A stretch of 53,205 nt of DNA from Clostridia bacterium (GCA_025210555.1 JAOARL010000030.1:1-53205); one strand, 5' to 3'. Shown: positions 8,142 through 17,555, counted from the first letter of the stretch. The notes: generated from the letters alone by a model not told the origin. A program made the numbers and translations.

Positions 8142-8814
8142 AATAACCTACTCCCCACTTTGTAAATATAAATCTTGGGTCACTTGGATTACTTTCGATT
8201 TTTTCTCTTAATCTTCTAACATGAACATCTACAGTTCTTACATCACCTGGATAATCATAACCCCATACTATATCTAATAGCTGTTCTCTACTATAAACTT
8301 TACCCGGGTTTTTTAGCAATAACTCTAATAAGTCAAATTCCTTAGCTGTTAAATTTATTTCATTGTTATCTACAAATACTCTTCTACTATCGCAATTAAT
8401 TTTTAAACCTTTAACTTCCATAACGTTAACTTTAGCATTATCCTTTTTAATATTAACTCTTCTAAGAATAGCTTTTATTCTTGCTTTAAGTTCCAATATG
8501 TTAAATGGTTTTGTCATATAATCATCTGCTCCATATTCAAGACCCATTATCTTATCCATATCTTCACCTTTAGCTGTTAACATAATTATAGGAACTTTTG
8601 AAAACTCCCTAATTTGCTGACAAACTTCTAAACCATTTAATTTTGGTAACATAACATCTAAAACTATAAGATCATAGTCATTATTTTTTGCAAAATTAAG
8701 TGCTTCTTCTCCATCATAAGCAGCATCTATTTCCATTCCATCTTGTTCCAAACTAAACTTAACACCTTTAACTATTAACTTTTCATCATCAACAACTAAT
8801 ATTTTTTTTGCCAT
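8128..8814 (-). CDS. walR: WalR-type OmpR-family response regulator
   Basis: 228 aa. The receiver domain has DDEK (about 10-13), phospho-acceptor Asp in VLDVMLPK (about 53) and KPF (about 102). A winged-helix DNA-binding domain follows (LTAKEFDLLELLLKNPGKVYSREQLLDIVWG; DVRTVDVHVRRLREKIE). It controls cell-wall metabolism in Firmicutes when paired with WalK. It follows comEA by eight bases and overlaps walK. It lies here in a competence/recombination cluster, away from the usual yycHIJ accessory genes, so the WalRK name rests on domain similarity and pairing and not on synteny. Confidence 0.9.
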   Translation of the reverse strand: MAKKILVVDDEKLIVKGVKFSLEQDGMEIDAAYDGEEALNFAKNNDYDLIVLDVMLPKLNGLEVCQQIREFSKVPIIMLTAKGEDMDKIMGLEYGADDYMTKPFNILELKARIKAILRRVNIKKDNAKVNVMEVKGLKINCDSRRVFVDNNEINLTAKEFDLLELLLKNPGKVYSREQLLDIVWGYDYPGDVRTVDVHVRRLREKIESNPSDPRFIFTKWGVGYYFKG

Positions 8815-8822
8815 AAACCCTC

Positions 8823-9128
8823 CTATTTACACACAACTATTTCTTTTAAACTGTTACACTTTTTTTCTCCAATACCTTTCACATTCATAAGTTCCTCTAC
8901 CGTTTTAAAATTACCATTTTTTGATCTATAATCTAATATTTTTTTTGCAGTACTTGGCCCTATTCCTTTTAAGGTTATTAGTTCATCATAGGTTGCATCA
9001 TTTATATTTATTTCTTCTTTTTGTTTTTCAATTTTTGTTTCTGTAATAACTTCATTATCCATATTAACATAAAAGATTGAAGTTATTACTATGCCCATTG
9101 CCAGTACTATTATTTTTGCTACCTTAAT
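8823..9128 (-). CDS. comEA: Short ComEA-type DNA-binding competence protein
   Basis: Two helix-hairpin-helix motifs (ININDATYDELITLKGIG and KTVEELMNVKGIG) make up the C-terminal half, as in the ComEA DNA receptor. The SLBB domain found in full-length ComEA is missing. The first ATG is at 9098, but the frame extends upstream for ten more codons to ATT 9128, preceded by GAGGTG and AGG at good spacing. That version begins with Lys and a hydrophobic helix (KIIVLAMGIVITSIFYV), giving a proper membrane anchor, while the ATG has no visible SD. I therefore favour the ATT start. ComEA presents incoming double-stranded DNA to ComEC. Confidence 0.85.
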   Translation of the reverse strand: MKVAKIIVLAMGIVITSIFYVNMDNEVITETKIEKQKEEININDATYDELITLKGIGPSTAKKILDYRSKNGNFKTVEELMNVKGIGEKKCNSLKEIVVCK

Positions 9129-9143
9129 AGTACCTCACCTCTA

Positions 9144-10517
9144 TTATTCTGCTAATTCTTTTGCTTTCATGTAATTTTCTTTTGCTTCTTCATCTAATCC
9201 CATTTTTTCTAATACTTTTGCTTTATCAAAATATATACTTGCATTAATGTATCCCATCTCAAGGATTTCATCATATACTTTTATAGCCTCATCATATTTT
9301 TCAATTTGAGTTAATGTTGCTGCTTTTAATATATAAATATCTGCATTATCTTTAACAAATTTTAATTCCTCTTCAATATGATTAATAGCAACATCAAAGT
9401 TTCTTATTTCATATAAAGCCATTGCCTTATTATAATTAGCACCTTTGAAGTTTGGACTAATTTCAATTGTTCTATCATAATTTGAAATTGATTCTTCTAC
9501 TTCTCCTAATTTTCTTAGCACATCAGCCTTATTTTTATAACCTGCTGGATTATTAGGGTTAATTAGAATTGCTTTTTCATAACATTCGTGCGCTTCATCA
9601 TTTTGATTTAAAACTTCTAGCACCATACCTTTGTTTATGTATGCTTGTTCAAAATGACCATTAAGCTTTATTGCTTTATCATAATTATCAATAGCTTCTT
9701 TATACATACCTAACTTTTTAGCGGCAATACCTTTATTGTTATATGTATATTCATTTCTTGGATTTAATTCTATTGATTTATCAAATGCATTTATTGCCTC
9801 TTCATATTTCTTAAGCTTTATAAATATAATTCCTTTGTTATTTAATGCTTTATCACTATATGGATTGTATTTGATTGCTTCGTCAATACATTCTATAGCA
9901 TCTTCATATCTTCCAAATTCTGAAAGTATAGTCCCTAAATTAGAATATGCCTTCCCATCTTCTGGCTTAATCTCAATAGCAGTTTCTAACATTTTAACTG
10001 CTTGCTCATAATTACCAAATTTTTCAAGTAAAACACCTTGTGCATTATATGCATCATAATTTTTACCATTAATTTCTATTGCTTTATCATAAGCATTTGA
10101 TGCATCTTCATATCTTCTTAATTTTTCAAGTACAGCTCCCTTATTAACATAATAATCATCTGCTGCTTCTTTAACTTCTTTTAATTTAATCGCCACTTCA
10201 TAAGACTCAAGTGCCTCTTCATATCTTCCAAGTTTTTCAAGAACAATCCCTCTATTATTAAAAAACTTGAAGTTTGTATTATTTAGATTTATTGCTTCAT
10301 TAAAACTATTTAAAGCTTCTTCAAATCTATCTAAATAATAAAGCATATTACCTCTATTAAAGTGCGCATTTACATATTCATTATCCAATTTTATAACTTC
10401 ATCAAAAGACTTTATTGCTTCTAAATATTTTCCTTCTTCTGCAAACGCTTTCCCTTCGTTATAATATTCAAATAAATCTTTTCCATTATTACTATTTGTA
10501 TTATATTTTTTAAACAT
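9144..10517 (-). CDS. Tetratricopeptide repeat protein, about 13 TPRs
   Basis: 457 aa made almost entirely of about 13 consecutive 34-residue TPR units (for example GIVLEKLGRYEEALESYEVA and GIAAKKLGMYKEAIDNYDKA), with no signal peptide, membrane segment or catalytic domain. It is therefore a cytoplasmic scaffold or adaptor whose partner cannot be read from the sequence. It lies 17 bases after punA and 15 bases before the preferred comEA start, inside the xerD-to-comEC run. Repeat 11 onwards is more divergent. Confidence 0.85.
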   Translation of the reverse strand: MFKKYNTNSNNGKDLFEYYNEGKAFAEEGKYLEAIKSFDEVIKLDNEYVNAHFNRGNMLYYLDRFEEALNSFNEAINLNNTNFKFFNNRGIVLEKLGRYEEALESYEVAIKLKEVKEAADDYYVNKGAVLEKLRRYEDASNAYDKAIEINGKNYDAYNAQGVLLEKFGNYEQAVKMLETAIEIKPEDGKAYSNLGTILSEFGRYEDAIECIDEAIKYNPYSDKALNNKGIIFIKLKKYEEAINAFDKSIELNPRNEYTYNNKGIAAKKLGMYKEAIDNYDKAIKLNGHFEQAYINKGMVLEVLNQNDEAHECYEKAILINPNNPAGYKNKADVLRKLGEVEESISNYDRTIEISPNFKGANYNKAMALYEIRNFDVAINHIEEELKFVKDNADIYILKAATLTQIEKYDEAIKVYDEILEMGYINASIYFDKAKVLEKMGLDEEAKENYMKAKELAE

Positions 10518-10534
10518 TTTTTATTTCCTTTCTA

Positions 10535-11353
10535 CTACAAATTCTTTACTAATTCCTTCATATAACTTGAAAACTTACTTTTTACTCTTGCTGATGTTTC
10601 AAGAACTTCTTCATGATTAAGTGGTTGATCTAGTATTCCTGCTGCCATGTTAGTTGCACAAGATATACCTAGCACCTTCATTCCAGAATGATTAGCCACA
10701 ATAACTTCTGGTACTGTACTCATTCCAACAACATCTGCTCCAAGTATTCCAATCATTCTTACTTCTGCCGGTGTTTCATATGTAGGGCCTCCCATACATG
10801 CGTAGACACCTTCTCTTACGTCTATATTTATATTTCCAGCCACTTCTTTAGCATATTGTCTTAACTCTTTATCATATGCATTTGTCATATCTGAAAATCT
10901 AGGTCCAAATTCATCTAAGTTTTTCCCTCTTAAAGGACTTTCAAACAACATATTTATATGATCTTTAAGTATAACTAAGTCTCCAGGATTATATTCTTTA
11001 TTAGTTGCTCCTGCTGCATTAGTTACAATCAACTTATCTATTCCAATATTTTTAAATACTCTTATAGGAAATGTAACTTGCTTAAGTGTATATCCTTCAT
11101 AAAAATGAAATCTACCTTGCATCATTACAACATCTTTTCCCATAAATTTCCCAAATACAAGTTGACCTTTATGCCCTTCTACTGTAGAAACTGGGAAATT
11201 AGGAATATCACTATACTTAATTATAGTTTTCTCCTCTACTTCTTCCGCTAAATCTCCTAATCCTGATCCTAAAACCAAAGCAACACTAGGCACTGCTTTA
11301 ATATTATTTGATATATACTCACTCGCTTCTTTTATCATTTTTAATTCTTCCAT
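10535..11353 (-). CDS. punA: Purine nucleoside phosphorylase (PNP-I)
   Basis: Trimeric-type PNP that cleaves inosine/guanosine and deoxy forms with phosphate to base plus (deoxy)ribose-1-phosphate. Family features are VLGSGLGDLAEEV (about 26-38), GHKGQLVFG, QGRFHFYEGY (about 80), VTNAAGATN (about 112), CMGGPTYETPAEVRM (about 185) and GMSTVPEVIVANH (about 210). At 272 aa it has normal length. In Bacillus, xerD (ripX), drm and pupG are neighbours; here drm is missing but the xerD-PNP order remains. deoC, the next enzyme of deoxynucleoside salvage, lies near the other end of the window. Confidence 0.96.
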   Translation of the reverse strand: MEELKMIKEASEYISNNIKAVPSVALVLGSGLGDLAEEVEEKTIIKYSDIPNFPVSTVEGHKGQLVFGKFMGKDVVMMQGRFHFYEGYTLKQVTFPIRVFKNIGIDKLIVTNAAGATNKEYNPGDLVILKDHINMLFESPLRGKNLDEFGPRFSDMTNAYDKELRQYAKEVAGNINIDVREGVYACMGGPTYETPAEVRMIGILGADVVGMSTVPEVIVANHSGMKVLGISCATNMAAGILDQPLNHEEVLETSARVKSKFSSYMKELVKNL

Positions 11354-11366
11354 TTTAACCCCCTAT

Positions 11367-12248
11367 TTAAGCTCTTGGATGAGCTTTTCTATATACATCT
11401 GCTACTTTACTCTTTACCATCTTTGCATATAACTGTGTTGCTGCTATATCTTTGTGCCCAAGCATTTCTTGCACAGCATCAAGTTCCGCACCATTTTGCA
11501 CCAAATGCATTGCAAAAGAATGTCTTATCATATTTGGTGTTATATCTTTTTCATCTGTAACATGTTTTCCGTATTCCCTAACAATTTTCCATATTCCTTG
11601 TCTTGTCATATTTTTACCATTTAAATTAACAAATAGATAATTATTTTCTTCTTTTATTATCTTACTTCTAAAGTTTTCAATGTAATTATTTAAAACTTTA
11701 TTTGCTTTGCTACCAAATGGAATTATTCTTGGTGTGGATGCATTTCCACACTTAACAAAACTTAAATCTAAATTTATATCATCTAACTTTACTTCCATAA
11801 TCTCAGAAACCTTTATTCCAGTTGCATATAAAAGTTCCATCATAGCTTTATCTCTTACACCTTTAACCTTAGATGTATCTGGCATATCTAACAATTTATT
11901 AATTTGTTCCTGACTTAGAATTTCAGGTGGCTTTTTCTCTTGTTTTGGTAGCTCAATATCCATTGATGGATCTACTTTTATTTTCCCACTTCTAAACATA
12001 TAGTCAAAATATCCTCTAATTGTAGAAATATTTCTAAGTATAGTTGATTGTGCTTTATCATTATTTTTCATATATATTAAATATGAACTAAGCACAGTAG
12101 TAGTTATATTCTCTACCTTATTTATGTTTTGTTCTCTTAAATAATTTTTAAAAAACTTTAAATCTCTAGAATAAGACATTATAGTGTTCTCGCTAAACTT
12201 ACCTCTATTCCGTATATATTCTAAAAATTCCTCTATTGATATTTCCAT
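11367..12248 (-). CDS. xerD: XerD-like tyrosine recombinase with altered active site
   Basis: 293-aa XerC/D-type protein. It has an N-terminal SAM-like core-binding domain (ENTIMSYSRDLKFFKNYL) and a C-terminal catalytic fold ending in AHPRA, as in XerD. I chose ATG 12248 (SD GGGTGA) over an upstream TTG. Compared with the known RHRY set, the first Arg (G-x-R-V-S-E) is Lys (GIKVSE), the beta-hairpin Lys (K-E-R-I-I-P) is Thr in STPRIIPFG, and the first His of H-x-x-R is Asn (TPNMIRHSF). The second Arg, the LGHKD His and the nucleophile Tyr in QLYAKM remain. It heads the long operon. Either it is a divergent active XerD or a DNA-binding paralogue. Confidence 0.85.
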   Translation of the reverse strand: MEISIEEFLEYIRNRGKFSENTIMSYSRDLKFFKNYLREQNINKVENITTTVLSSYLIYMKNNDKAQSTILRNISTIRGYFDYMFRSGKIKVDPSMDIELPKQEKKPPEILSQEQINKLLDMPDTSKVKGVRDKAMMELLYATGIKVSEIMEVKLDDINLDLSFVKCGNASTPRIIPFGSKANKVLNNYIENFRSKIIKEENNYLFVNLNGKNMTRQGIWKIVREYGKHVTDEKDITPNMIRHSFAMHLVQNGAELDAVQEMLGHKDIAATQLYAKMVKSKVADVYRKAHPRA

Positions 12249-12330
12249 ATTCTCACCCTTTACCCTCAATAATCACTACTTTTAATTATAGATTATGTAA
12301 CCCCAAAAAACAACAAATTCCAATAAAAAA

Positions 12331-12346
12331 AGCACTTTCAAGTGCT
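12331..12346 (-). terminator. Terminator of the recG-rsmD unit
   Basis: AGCACTTTCAAGTGCT hairpin with a T-run on the minus-strand 3' side, touching the stop codon of the coiled-coil gene. Confidence 0.8.
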
Positions 12347-12849
12347 TAATTTTTTTTACCTCTAAGTTCTTCTCTATTTGTATGAATTGTTGCTGCTGTT
12401 TCAGTTAAATGATCTTCCATATTAACAAATTGATGGTGAACTTGTTCCATAGCAGATTTAACCGATTTTTCCATTTCATATAATACATTATCAGCATACT
12501 CAATAGAACCAAGTCTCATCTCTCTTGCCGTTTGGTTAGCATCTTCAATTATTCTCTCTGCTTCATCCATAGCTTTTTTAGTTATTTCATTATCTGCAAC
12601 TAATCTTGCTAATTCTCTTTCAGCATCTGCAATTATAGTATCAGCCTCTTTTTTAGCATCTAACAATATTTTATTTCTTTCTTCAACAACCCATTTGGCT
12701 TGTTTAATCTCTGTAGGCAACTTAAGCCTTATATCAGTTAAAGTTTCGTAAAGTTCTTCTTTGTTAACAAGGACTTTATCAGTAAACAGCACTGCATTTC
12801 CTTTTTCTAAAGACCCTTCAAGTTTTTCTAATAACTCTAATATTTCCAT
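12346..12849 (-). CDS. Coiled-coil 'ATPase-like' protein
   Basis: 167 aa, largely helical with heptad-like Ala/Glu/Lys repeats (about 45-120), resembling the small clostridial proteins annotated as ATPase or V-type ATPase subunit E/DivIVA-like. No nucleotide-binding motif is visible, so the ATPase name should not be taken literally. In related Clostridia a protein of this kind follows coaD after rsmD; here it follows rsmD directly (13 bases) and coaD is not between them. A structural role at the membrane or division site is possible but not shown. Confidence 0.6.
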   Translation of the reverse strand: MEILELLEKLEGSLEKGNAVLFTDKVLVNKEELYETLTDIRLKLPTEIKQAKWVVEERNKILLDAKKEADTIIADAERELARLVADNEITKKAMDEAERIIEDANQTAREMRLGSIEYADNVLYEMEKSVKSAMEQVHHQFVNMEDHLTETAATIHTNREELRGKKN

Positions 12850-12862
12850 AATATCCCTCTTC

Positions 12863-13405
12863 CTATTCTCCTCTTCTTATAAAGCTTAAAGTTGTCGTCT
12901 TATATTTTTTCTCTCTATAAACAGTATAAAGAGAATTACTAGTTATTTTAACGTCTGTTAAATGCTCTAAAATAATATATCCGCTTTCTTCTAATATATC
13001 ATTTTCAAAAATACCCTTTAGTAACTCATTTTCAAATCCTGCATTATACGGAGGATCTATATATATTATGTCATATTTTTCATCAGTACTTTTTATAAAT
13101 CCAAATACATCTAACCCTTTTACATCTGCTTTATCAATAAGTTTTGTATGTCTCAAATTTTCATTAATAACTTCTACACATTCTCTATTAAGTTCTACAA
13201 AAGTTGAAATTTCAGCTCCTCTACTTAGAGCTTCTATTCCCATGCCACCAAAACCACTAAATAAATCTAAAAATTTAATATCATAAATATCCATTCCTAT
13301 AATATTAAAAACCGTTTCTTTCATCCTATCTAATGTAGGTCTTGTGTCTAATGTTTCAAGTGTTTTTAGTTTATGTCCTCTTGCACTTCCAGAAATTACG
13401 CGCAT
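12863..13405 (-). CDS. rsmD: 16S rRNA (guanine966-N2)-methyltransferase RsmD
   Basis: 180-aa Rossmann methyltransferase that modifies G966 of 16S rRNA. It shows the family N-terminus MRVISGSARGHKL, RPTLDRMKETVFN (about 22-34), SAM motif LDLFSGFGGMGIEA (about 46) and catalytic IDPPYNAGF (about 116). Full length. It has its own promoter between rubrerythrin and its start, and a clear AGGAGG SD. Confidence 0.96.
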   Translation of the reverse strand: MRVISGSARGHKLKTLETLDTRPTLDRMKETVFNIIGMDIYDIKFLDLFSGFGGMGIEALSRGAEISTFVELNRECVEVINENLRHTKLIDKADVKGLDVFGFIKSTDEKYDIIYIDPPYNAGFENELLKGIFENDILEESGYIILEHLTDVKITSNSLYTVYREKKYKTTTLSFIRRGE

Positions 13406-13435
13406 TTGAGCCTCCTACTTATGTTTATCACTTAT

Positions 13436-13463
13436 ATTATATACCAATTTGCAATATTTTCAA
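13436..13463 (-). promoter_or_regulatory. Promoter of rsmD
   Basis: TTGAAA (13458-13463) and TATAAT (13436-13441) are separated by 16 bases on the minus strand, directly after the rubrerythrin stop codon. Confidence 0.65.
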
Positions 13464-13470
13464 TATTTTT

Positions 13471-14052
13471 TTAATAATTTTCAACAAAAAGCTCAAAGTG
13501 TTCTGTAGCATGTGCACAAGCAGGGCAAAGTTCTGGTGCTTCACTTCCAGTATGTATGTATCCACAATTTCTACATTTCCACTCTTTTTCTTCTTCTCTT
13601 TTAAAGGTTTTATCATTTTCTATATTAGCTAAAAGCTTTCTGTATCTAGCTTCGTGTCTAGCTTCAACTTCACCAATTAATTTGAATGATGCTGCAACTT
13701 CCATGAAACCTTCTTCCTCAGCAACTTTTGCAAATTCTGCATAAAGTTCTGTCCACTCTTCGTTTTCTCCATCTGCTGCTGCTTTTAAATTTTCTACTGT
13801 AGTTCCTAAATTAGTTGGATAAGATGCTGTTATATCAACCATTCCATCTCCATATCCATTTTGAATATGCTTTAAAAATACTTTCGCATGTTCTTTTTCA
13901 TTTTCAGCCGTTTCCATAAAAATTGCTTCAACTTGTCTATAACCTTCTTTTCTAGCCTTTGATGCATAGTAAGTATATCTTGTTCTTGCTTGACACTCAC
14001 CTGCAAAAGATTTCATTAAATTTTCTAACGTTTTACTTCCTTTTAAATTCAT
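13471..14052 (-). CDS. rbr: Rubrerythrin
   Basis: 193-aa non-haem iron peroxidase that reduces hydrogen peroxide in anaerobes. The N-terminal ferritin-like four-helix bundle carries Glu/His di-iron ligands (GECQAR at about 19, ENEKEH at about 52, [11 protein letters not shown] at about 128). The C-terminal rubredoxin centre has C-x2-C twice (CRNCG and CPACA). Full length. It starts 11 bases after recG, an unusual insertion between recG and rsmD, and would be transcribed with recG. No PerR-box-like sequence is visible. Confidence 0.97.
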   Translation of the reverse strand: MNLKGSKTLENLMKSFAGECQARTRYTYYASKARKEGYRQVEAIFMETAENEKEHAKVFLKHIQNGYGDGMVDITASYPTNLGTTVENLKAAADGENEEWTELYAEFAKVAEEEGFMEVAASFKLIGEVEARHEARYRKLLANIENDKTFKREEEKEWKCRNCGYIHTGSEAPELCPACAHATEHFELFVENY

Positions 14053-14063
14053 ATTTTTTCCTC

Positions 14064-16088
14064 CTAAAGTAATATTTTACTACTAAACATTTTATCTAAT
14101 TTTTCAATTATTTCAATACTTAACTCTGGATTTTCTCCCAAATAATTTTCTGCTTCTTTTTGTGCTAGTTTTAATATGTTTATATCCTTGTATAAATTAG
14201 CAATTTTAAACTCAGGTATACCATGTTGCTTTGTTCCAAAAAACTCTCCTGGTCCTCTTATTTCTAAATCCTTTTCTGCTATAACAAATCCATCGTTTGA
14301 GTTTTTCATTATATCCATTCTTTGGCTACATACTTCTGTCTTACATTCTGTCACTAACATACAATATGATTTGTGCTCACCTCTTCCAACTCTTCCTCTT
14401 AATTGATGTAGCTGAGCAAGCCCGAATCTCTCTGCATTTTCAATTATCATTATAGTTGCATTTGGTACATTTACTCCTACCTCTATAACTGTAGTTGAAA
14501 CTAATATATTTATCTTATTATCCAAGAATTCTTCCATTATTCTATTTTTCTCTTTAGTTTTTATTTTACCATGTAGATATTCTACATTGAATTCACTAAA
14601 TACACTCTTAAGCTCTTCTGAATATTCTATTACTGATTTAAGTTCTTCGTTTTCTTCTGACTCTTCAACATTTGGACAAACAAAATATATTTGTCTTCCC
14701 TCTGAAACTTCTTTTCTAATAAATTCATACATTCTTTCATAATGAGTTTTATTAACTATATGTGTATCAATTATTTTTCTGCCCTTTGGCATATCTCTCA
14801 TAGTTGATATATCTAAGTCCCCATATAATATAAGGGCTAACGTTCTTGGAATCGGTGTAGCTGTCATTACTAATACATCTGCCATCTTACTCTTGCTAGT
14901 AAACTTCTCTCTTTGTCTTACACCAAATCTATGTTGTTCATCTGTTATTATGAGCCCTAAGTTTTTAAACTTAACTCCATCTTCAATAATTGCATGCGTT
15001 CCTATTACAATATCCACTTTTCCCTCTTCAATTTCTTTATATACATTTTCTTTTTCTTTTTTTGTAAGAGATCCAACAAGTAATGCTATGTTCATGCTTT
15101 TAAAGTGTTTTTTAAGTTCTTTGTAGTGTTGCTTTGCTAGAACCTCTGTTGGAACCATAAATGCCCCTTGGTAACCATTTAAAACACAATTAAGTAGGGC
15201 TACCATAGCAACCAGGGTCTTCCCTGATCCAACATCTCCTTGCAATAATCTATTCATACTTTTAAATTTTTTCATATCGTCTAATATTTCAGCAATAACT
15301 TCTGTTTGAGAATTAGTTAATTCAAACGACAATGAATTTATAAAATCATTTATTTCTTGCCTCTTTTCAAAACTTATACCATAACATCTTTTATCATTTA
15401 TTTTTCTCTTTAATGCAAACATACCCAGTTCCATAAAAAACAATTCTTCAAAAACCAATCTATCTCTTGCAGCATAAAAGTCTTTTGTTGATTTTGGAAA
15501 ATGTATGTTATTAAGCGCAAAATTATAGTCACACAGTCTATATCTATTTCTTATACTCTCAGGAATATAATCTCTAACTTCTCCTATTTCATCTAAAGAA
15601 CTTTTAATGCTCTTTCTAAGTAATTTCTGAGTTATTTTATATGTAAGACTATATATAGGTACTATGCCACCAAAATCTTCTAATTCTTTGTCTTGTATTA
15701 TTTGTGGGGATTGTATTGCGATACTTCCATATTTATTGGTTACTTTACCTACCAACGTAATATGTTTACCAATACTTAATATATTCTTTAAATATGGCTG
15801 ATTAAACCATGTCACATCTATCGTTCCTGTTTCATCAGATATTTTTGTTTTAGTTAAGGTAATTCCTTTTCTCCTAATATTTTCAACTGGTGTCTTTATG
15901 TATCCAGAAATTATATTCTTCTCATTTAAAATAACTGATCCAATTTTATTTGTTTTACTTCTATCCTCGTAATCCCTTGGAAAGTAAGTTATTAAATCAT
16001 CTATAGTATCTATTCCTAATCTTAATAGTTTTTCTTTTCTTTCTCTTCCTATTCCACTTATTCTTAATACATCTTCTTCTAGATTCAT
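14064..16088 (-). CDS. recG: ATP-dependent DNA helicase RecG
   Basis: 674-aa fork-reversal and Holliday-junction helicase. It has an N-terminal HhH-like start ([19 protein letters not shown]), wedge/OB domain (about 60-150), helicase motif [13 protein letters not shown] (about 285), the DExH-type motif [13 protein letters not shown] (about 380), motif [14 protein letters not shown] (about 408), and motif [13 protein letters not shown] (about 580). Normal length. Strong SD AAGGAGG. Confidence 0.97.
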   Translation of the reverse strand: MNLEEDVLRISGIGRERKEKLLRLGIDTIDDLITYFPRDYEDRSKTNKIGSVILNEKNIISGYIKTPVENIRRKGITLTKTKISDETGTIDVTWFNQPYLKNILSIGKHITLVGKVTNKYGSIAIQSPQIIQDKELEDFGGIVPIYSLTYKITQKLLRKSIKSSLDEIGEVRDYIPESIRNRYRLCDYNFALNNIHFPKSTKDFYAARDRLVFEELFFMELGMFALKRKINDKRCYGISFEKRQEINDFINSLSFELTNSQTEVIAEILDDMKKFKSMNRLLQGDVGSGKTLVAMVALLNCVLNGYQGAFMVPTEVLAKQHYKELKKHFKSMNIALLVGSLTKKEKENVYKEIEEGKVDIVIGTHAIIEDGVKFKNLGLIITDEQHRFGVRQREKFTSKSKMADVLVMTATPIPRTLALILYGDLDISTMRDMPKGRKIIDTHIVNKTHYERMYEFIRKEVSEGRQIYFVCPNVEESEENEELKSVIEYSEELKSVFSEFNVEYLHGKIKTKEKNRIMEEFLDNKINILVSTTVIEVGVNVPNATIMIIENAERFGLAQLHQLRGRVGRGEHKSYCMLVTECKTEVCSQRMDIMKNSNDGFVIAEKDLEIRGPGEFFGTKQHGIPEFKIANLYKDINILKLAQKEAENYLGENPELSIEIIEKLDKMFSSKILL

Positions 16089-16130
16089 AAAGCACCTCCT
16101 TAGTAACTAGTATATCTTTAGTGGCAAAAA

Positions 16131-16155
16131 AAATAAAGGTTATTCACCTTTATTT
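16131..16155 (-). terminator. Terminator of the stalk-domain lipoprotein gene
   Basis: AAATAAAGGT pairs with ACCTTTATTT around five bases and is followed by a T-run on the minus strand; it overlaps the stop codon. Confidence 0.85.
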
Positions 16156-17493
16156 CTCTATCACATATTGTCCGTTAACATTTCTTACATTTAAATACTC
16201 TGATCCTACTAAACTATTAATATCAATGTAAAATTTATTATCTATAAGCTTACCTGTAAGCATATATTTAATTTTATTATTTATAACATATAACTGCTTT
16301 GTTTTTCCATCCCAAGCCATATTCATGTTTAATGCTCCAAACAAATCTCTTGCTGATATATAGTTACCCTTTATATCAATTTTACTATCTATGTTATATT
16401 CTGAATACATGTTATAAGCAGGATTTATAACTAATATCTTCTTATTCCCTAAAGTTAATCTTTTAAAATCCGTAACTTTTCCGTATAATTCTTCATCAAC
16501 AATTAAATCGTTTTCTACTAACTTAAAAGTTCCTTCTGCTTCAAATTCATATTCATTTTCTGTAAATGAAAATTCAAAGTCTCCTTTTATATATTTTGAC
16601 TTATTTTCTAAATTAAAGTCTAAATTAAAGTTTTTGATAAAATCAAATACATTTGCCTTGTTTTGCATCATATTATATTCAAATATAACTCTCTTATCAT
16701 TTGCTACTTCTTTATCCACTGGGAATATTAAATTAACATCTCTTTTTATATCTTTCTTCTTAGCTTCATCTGTTTTACCAACAAATTCATCATTTAACTC
16801 TATAAAATATTCTTCAAGAGCTTTATTAGATTCAATATTTTTGTCATACGACGCAACAATTAATTTTGTTATTACGTTAAATAAAGTATCTTTTTCAAGT
16901 TTTATATTAATACTGTCACCAATATTTTTAACTTCCTCTATCTCTATTTCATCATATATTCCCTTTTCTTTTAAAACATCTACAACATCATAGTTAAGTC
17001 CATATATTATAGATATATATGACATGTAATCTCTTATGAACATAGATTGCTTAAGATCTCTATATTCAACTTTAAGCCAGTTAAAATCTTTAACATTATT
17101 TTCCATTTCTTTATTTAAAAACTTTTTTGCCTCATCAATATTTACATATATTGCATCATCTTTAAACAAAGCTTTAAGTATAGTCTTTCTTTCTTTAGTT
17201 ATATTGTTTTCAAAAATAACTATAAGTTTTTCTCTCTTATTAACTTTATCTACATATAACTTAGTTGATACTTTATTATTCATAAGTGCATATCTTAATC
17301 TTTCAACATTTAAAAACTTAGTTGCGCTTGAATCAACTACATAACTACTTCCAATAGTACCTTCTGTTTCAATAACATAATTCTCCATACTTCTAACTTC
17401 TTTAATTGTTTTGTAAACTTTTTCTTCACTAACTTTACATCCTGTCAGTGTCATAGATGCCGCTAAAGCAGCAAATAAAATAATTTTTTTCAT
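16150..17493 (-). CDS. Lipoprotein with C-terminal stalk (copper amine oxidase N-like) domain
   Basis: 447-aa exported lipoprotein: signal MKKIILFAALAASMTLTGC with lipobox LTGC. The middle (about 30-360) is unrecognised, acidic and mixed alpha/beta, with repeated Lys/Asp-rich segments. The last 90 residues (GNYISARDLFGALNMNMAW, then a KQLYV and KYMLTGKLIDNKFYI pattern) resemble the 'copper amine oxidase N-terminal' stalk repeats found on clostridial surface proteins. It is monocistronic between two terminators. Function unknown. Confidence 0.75.
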   Translation of the reverse strand: MKKIILFAALAASMTLTGCKVSEEKVYKTIKEVRSMENYVIETEGTIGSSYVVDSSATKFLNVERLRYALMNNKVSTKLYVDKVNKREKLIVIFENNITKERKTILKALFKDDAIYVNIDEAKKFLNKEMENNVKDFNWLKVEYRDLKQSMFIRDYMSYISIIYGLNYDVVDVLKEKGIYDEIEIEEVKNIGDSINIKLEKDTLFNVITKLIVASYDKNIESNKALEEYFIELNDEFVGKTDEAKKKDIKRDVNLIFPVDKEVANDKRVIFEYNMMQNKANVFDFIKNFNLDFNLENKSKYIKGDFEFSFTENEYEFEAEGTFKLVENDLIVDEELYGKVTDFKRLTLGNKKILVINPAYNMYSEYNIDSKIDIKGNYISARDLFGALNMNMAWDGKTKQLYVINNKIKYMLTGKLIDNKFYIDINSLVGSEYLNVRNVNGQYVIEK

Positions 17494-17555
17494 TGTCTTC
17501 CTCCTTAATCATTCTATTAATAATTTATCATTTTATAATGAATATGGCAACAAAA

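Noticed and set aside
9144-10517. Regular repeats at 9144-10517 as a CRISPR or DNA repeat array
   Set aside because: The periodicity is about 102 bases, that is 34 codons, and comes from coding TPR units; DNA repeats are not identical and have no spacers.
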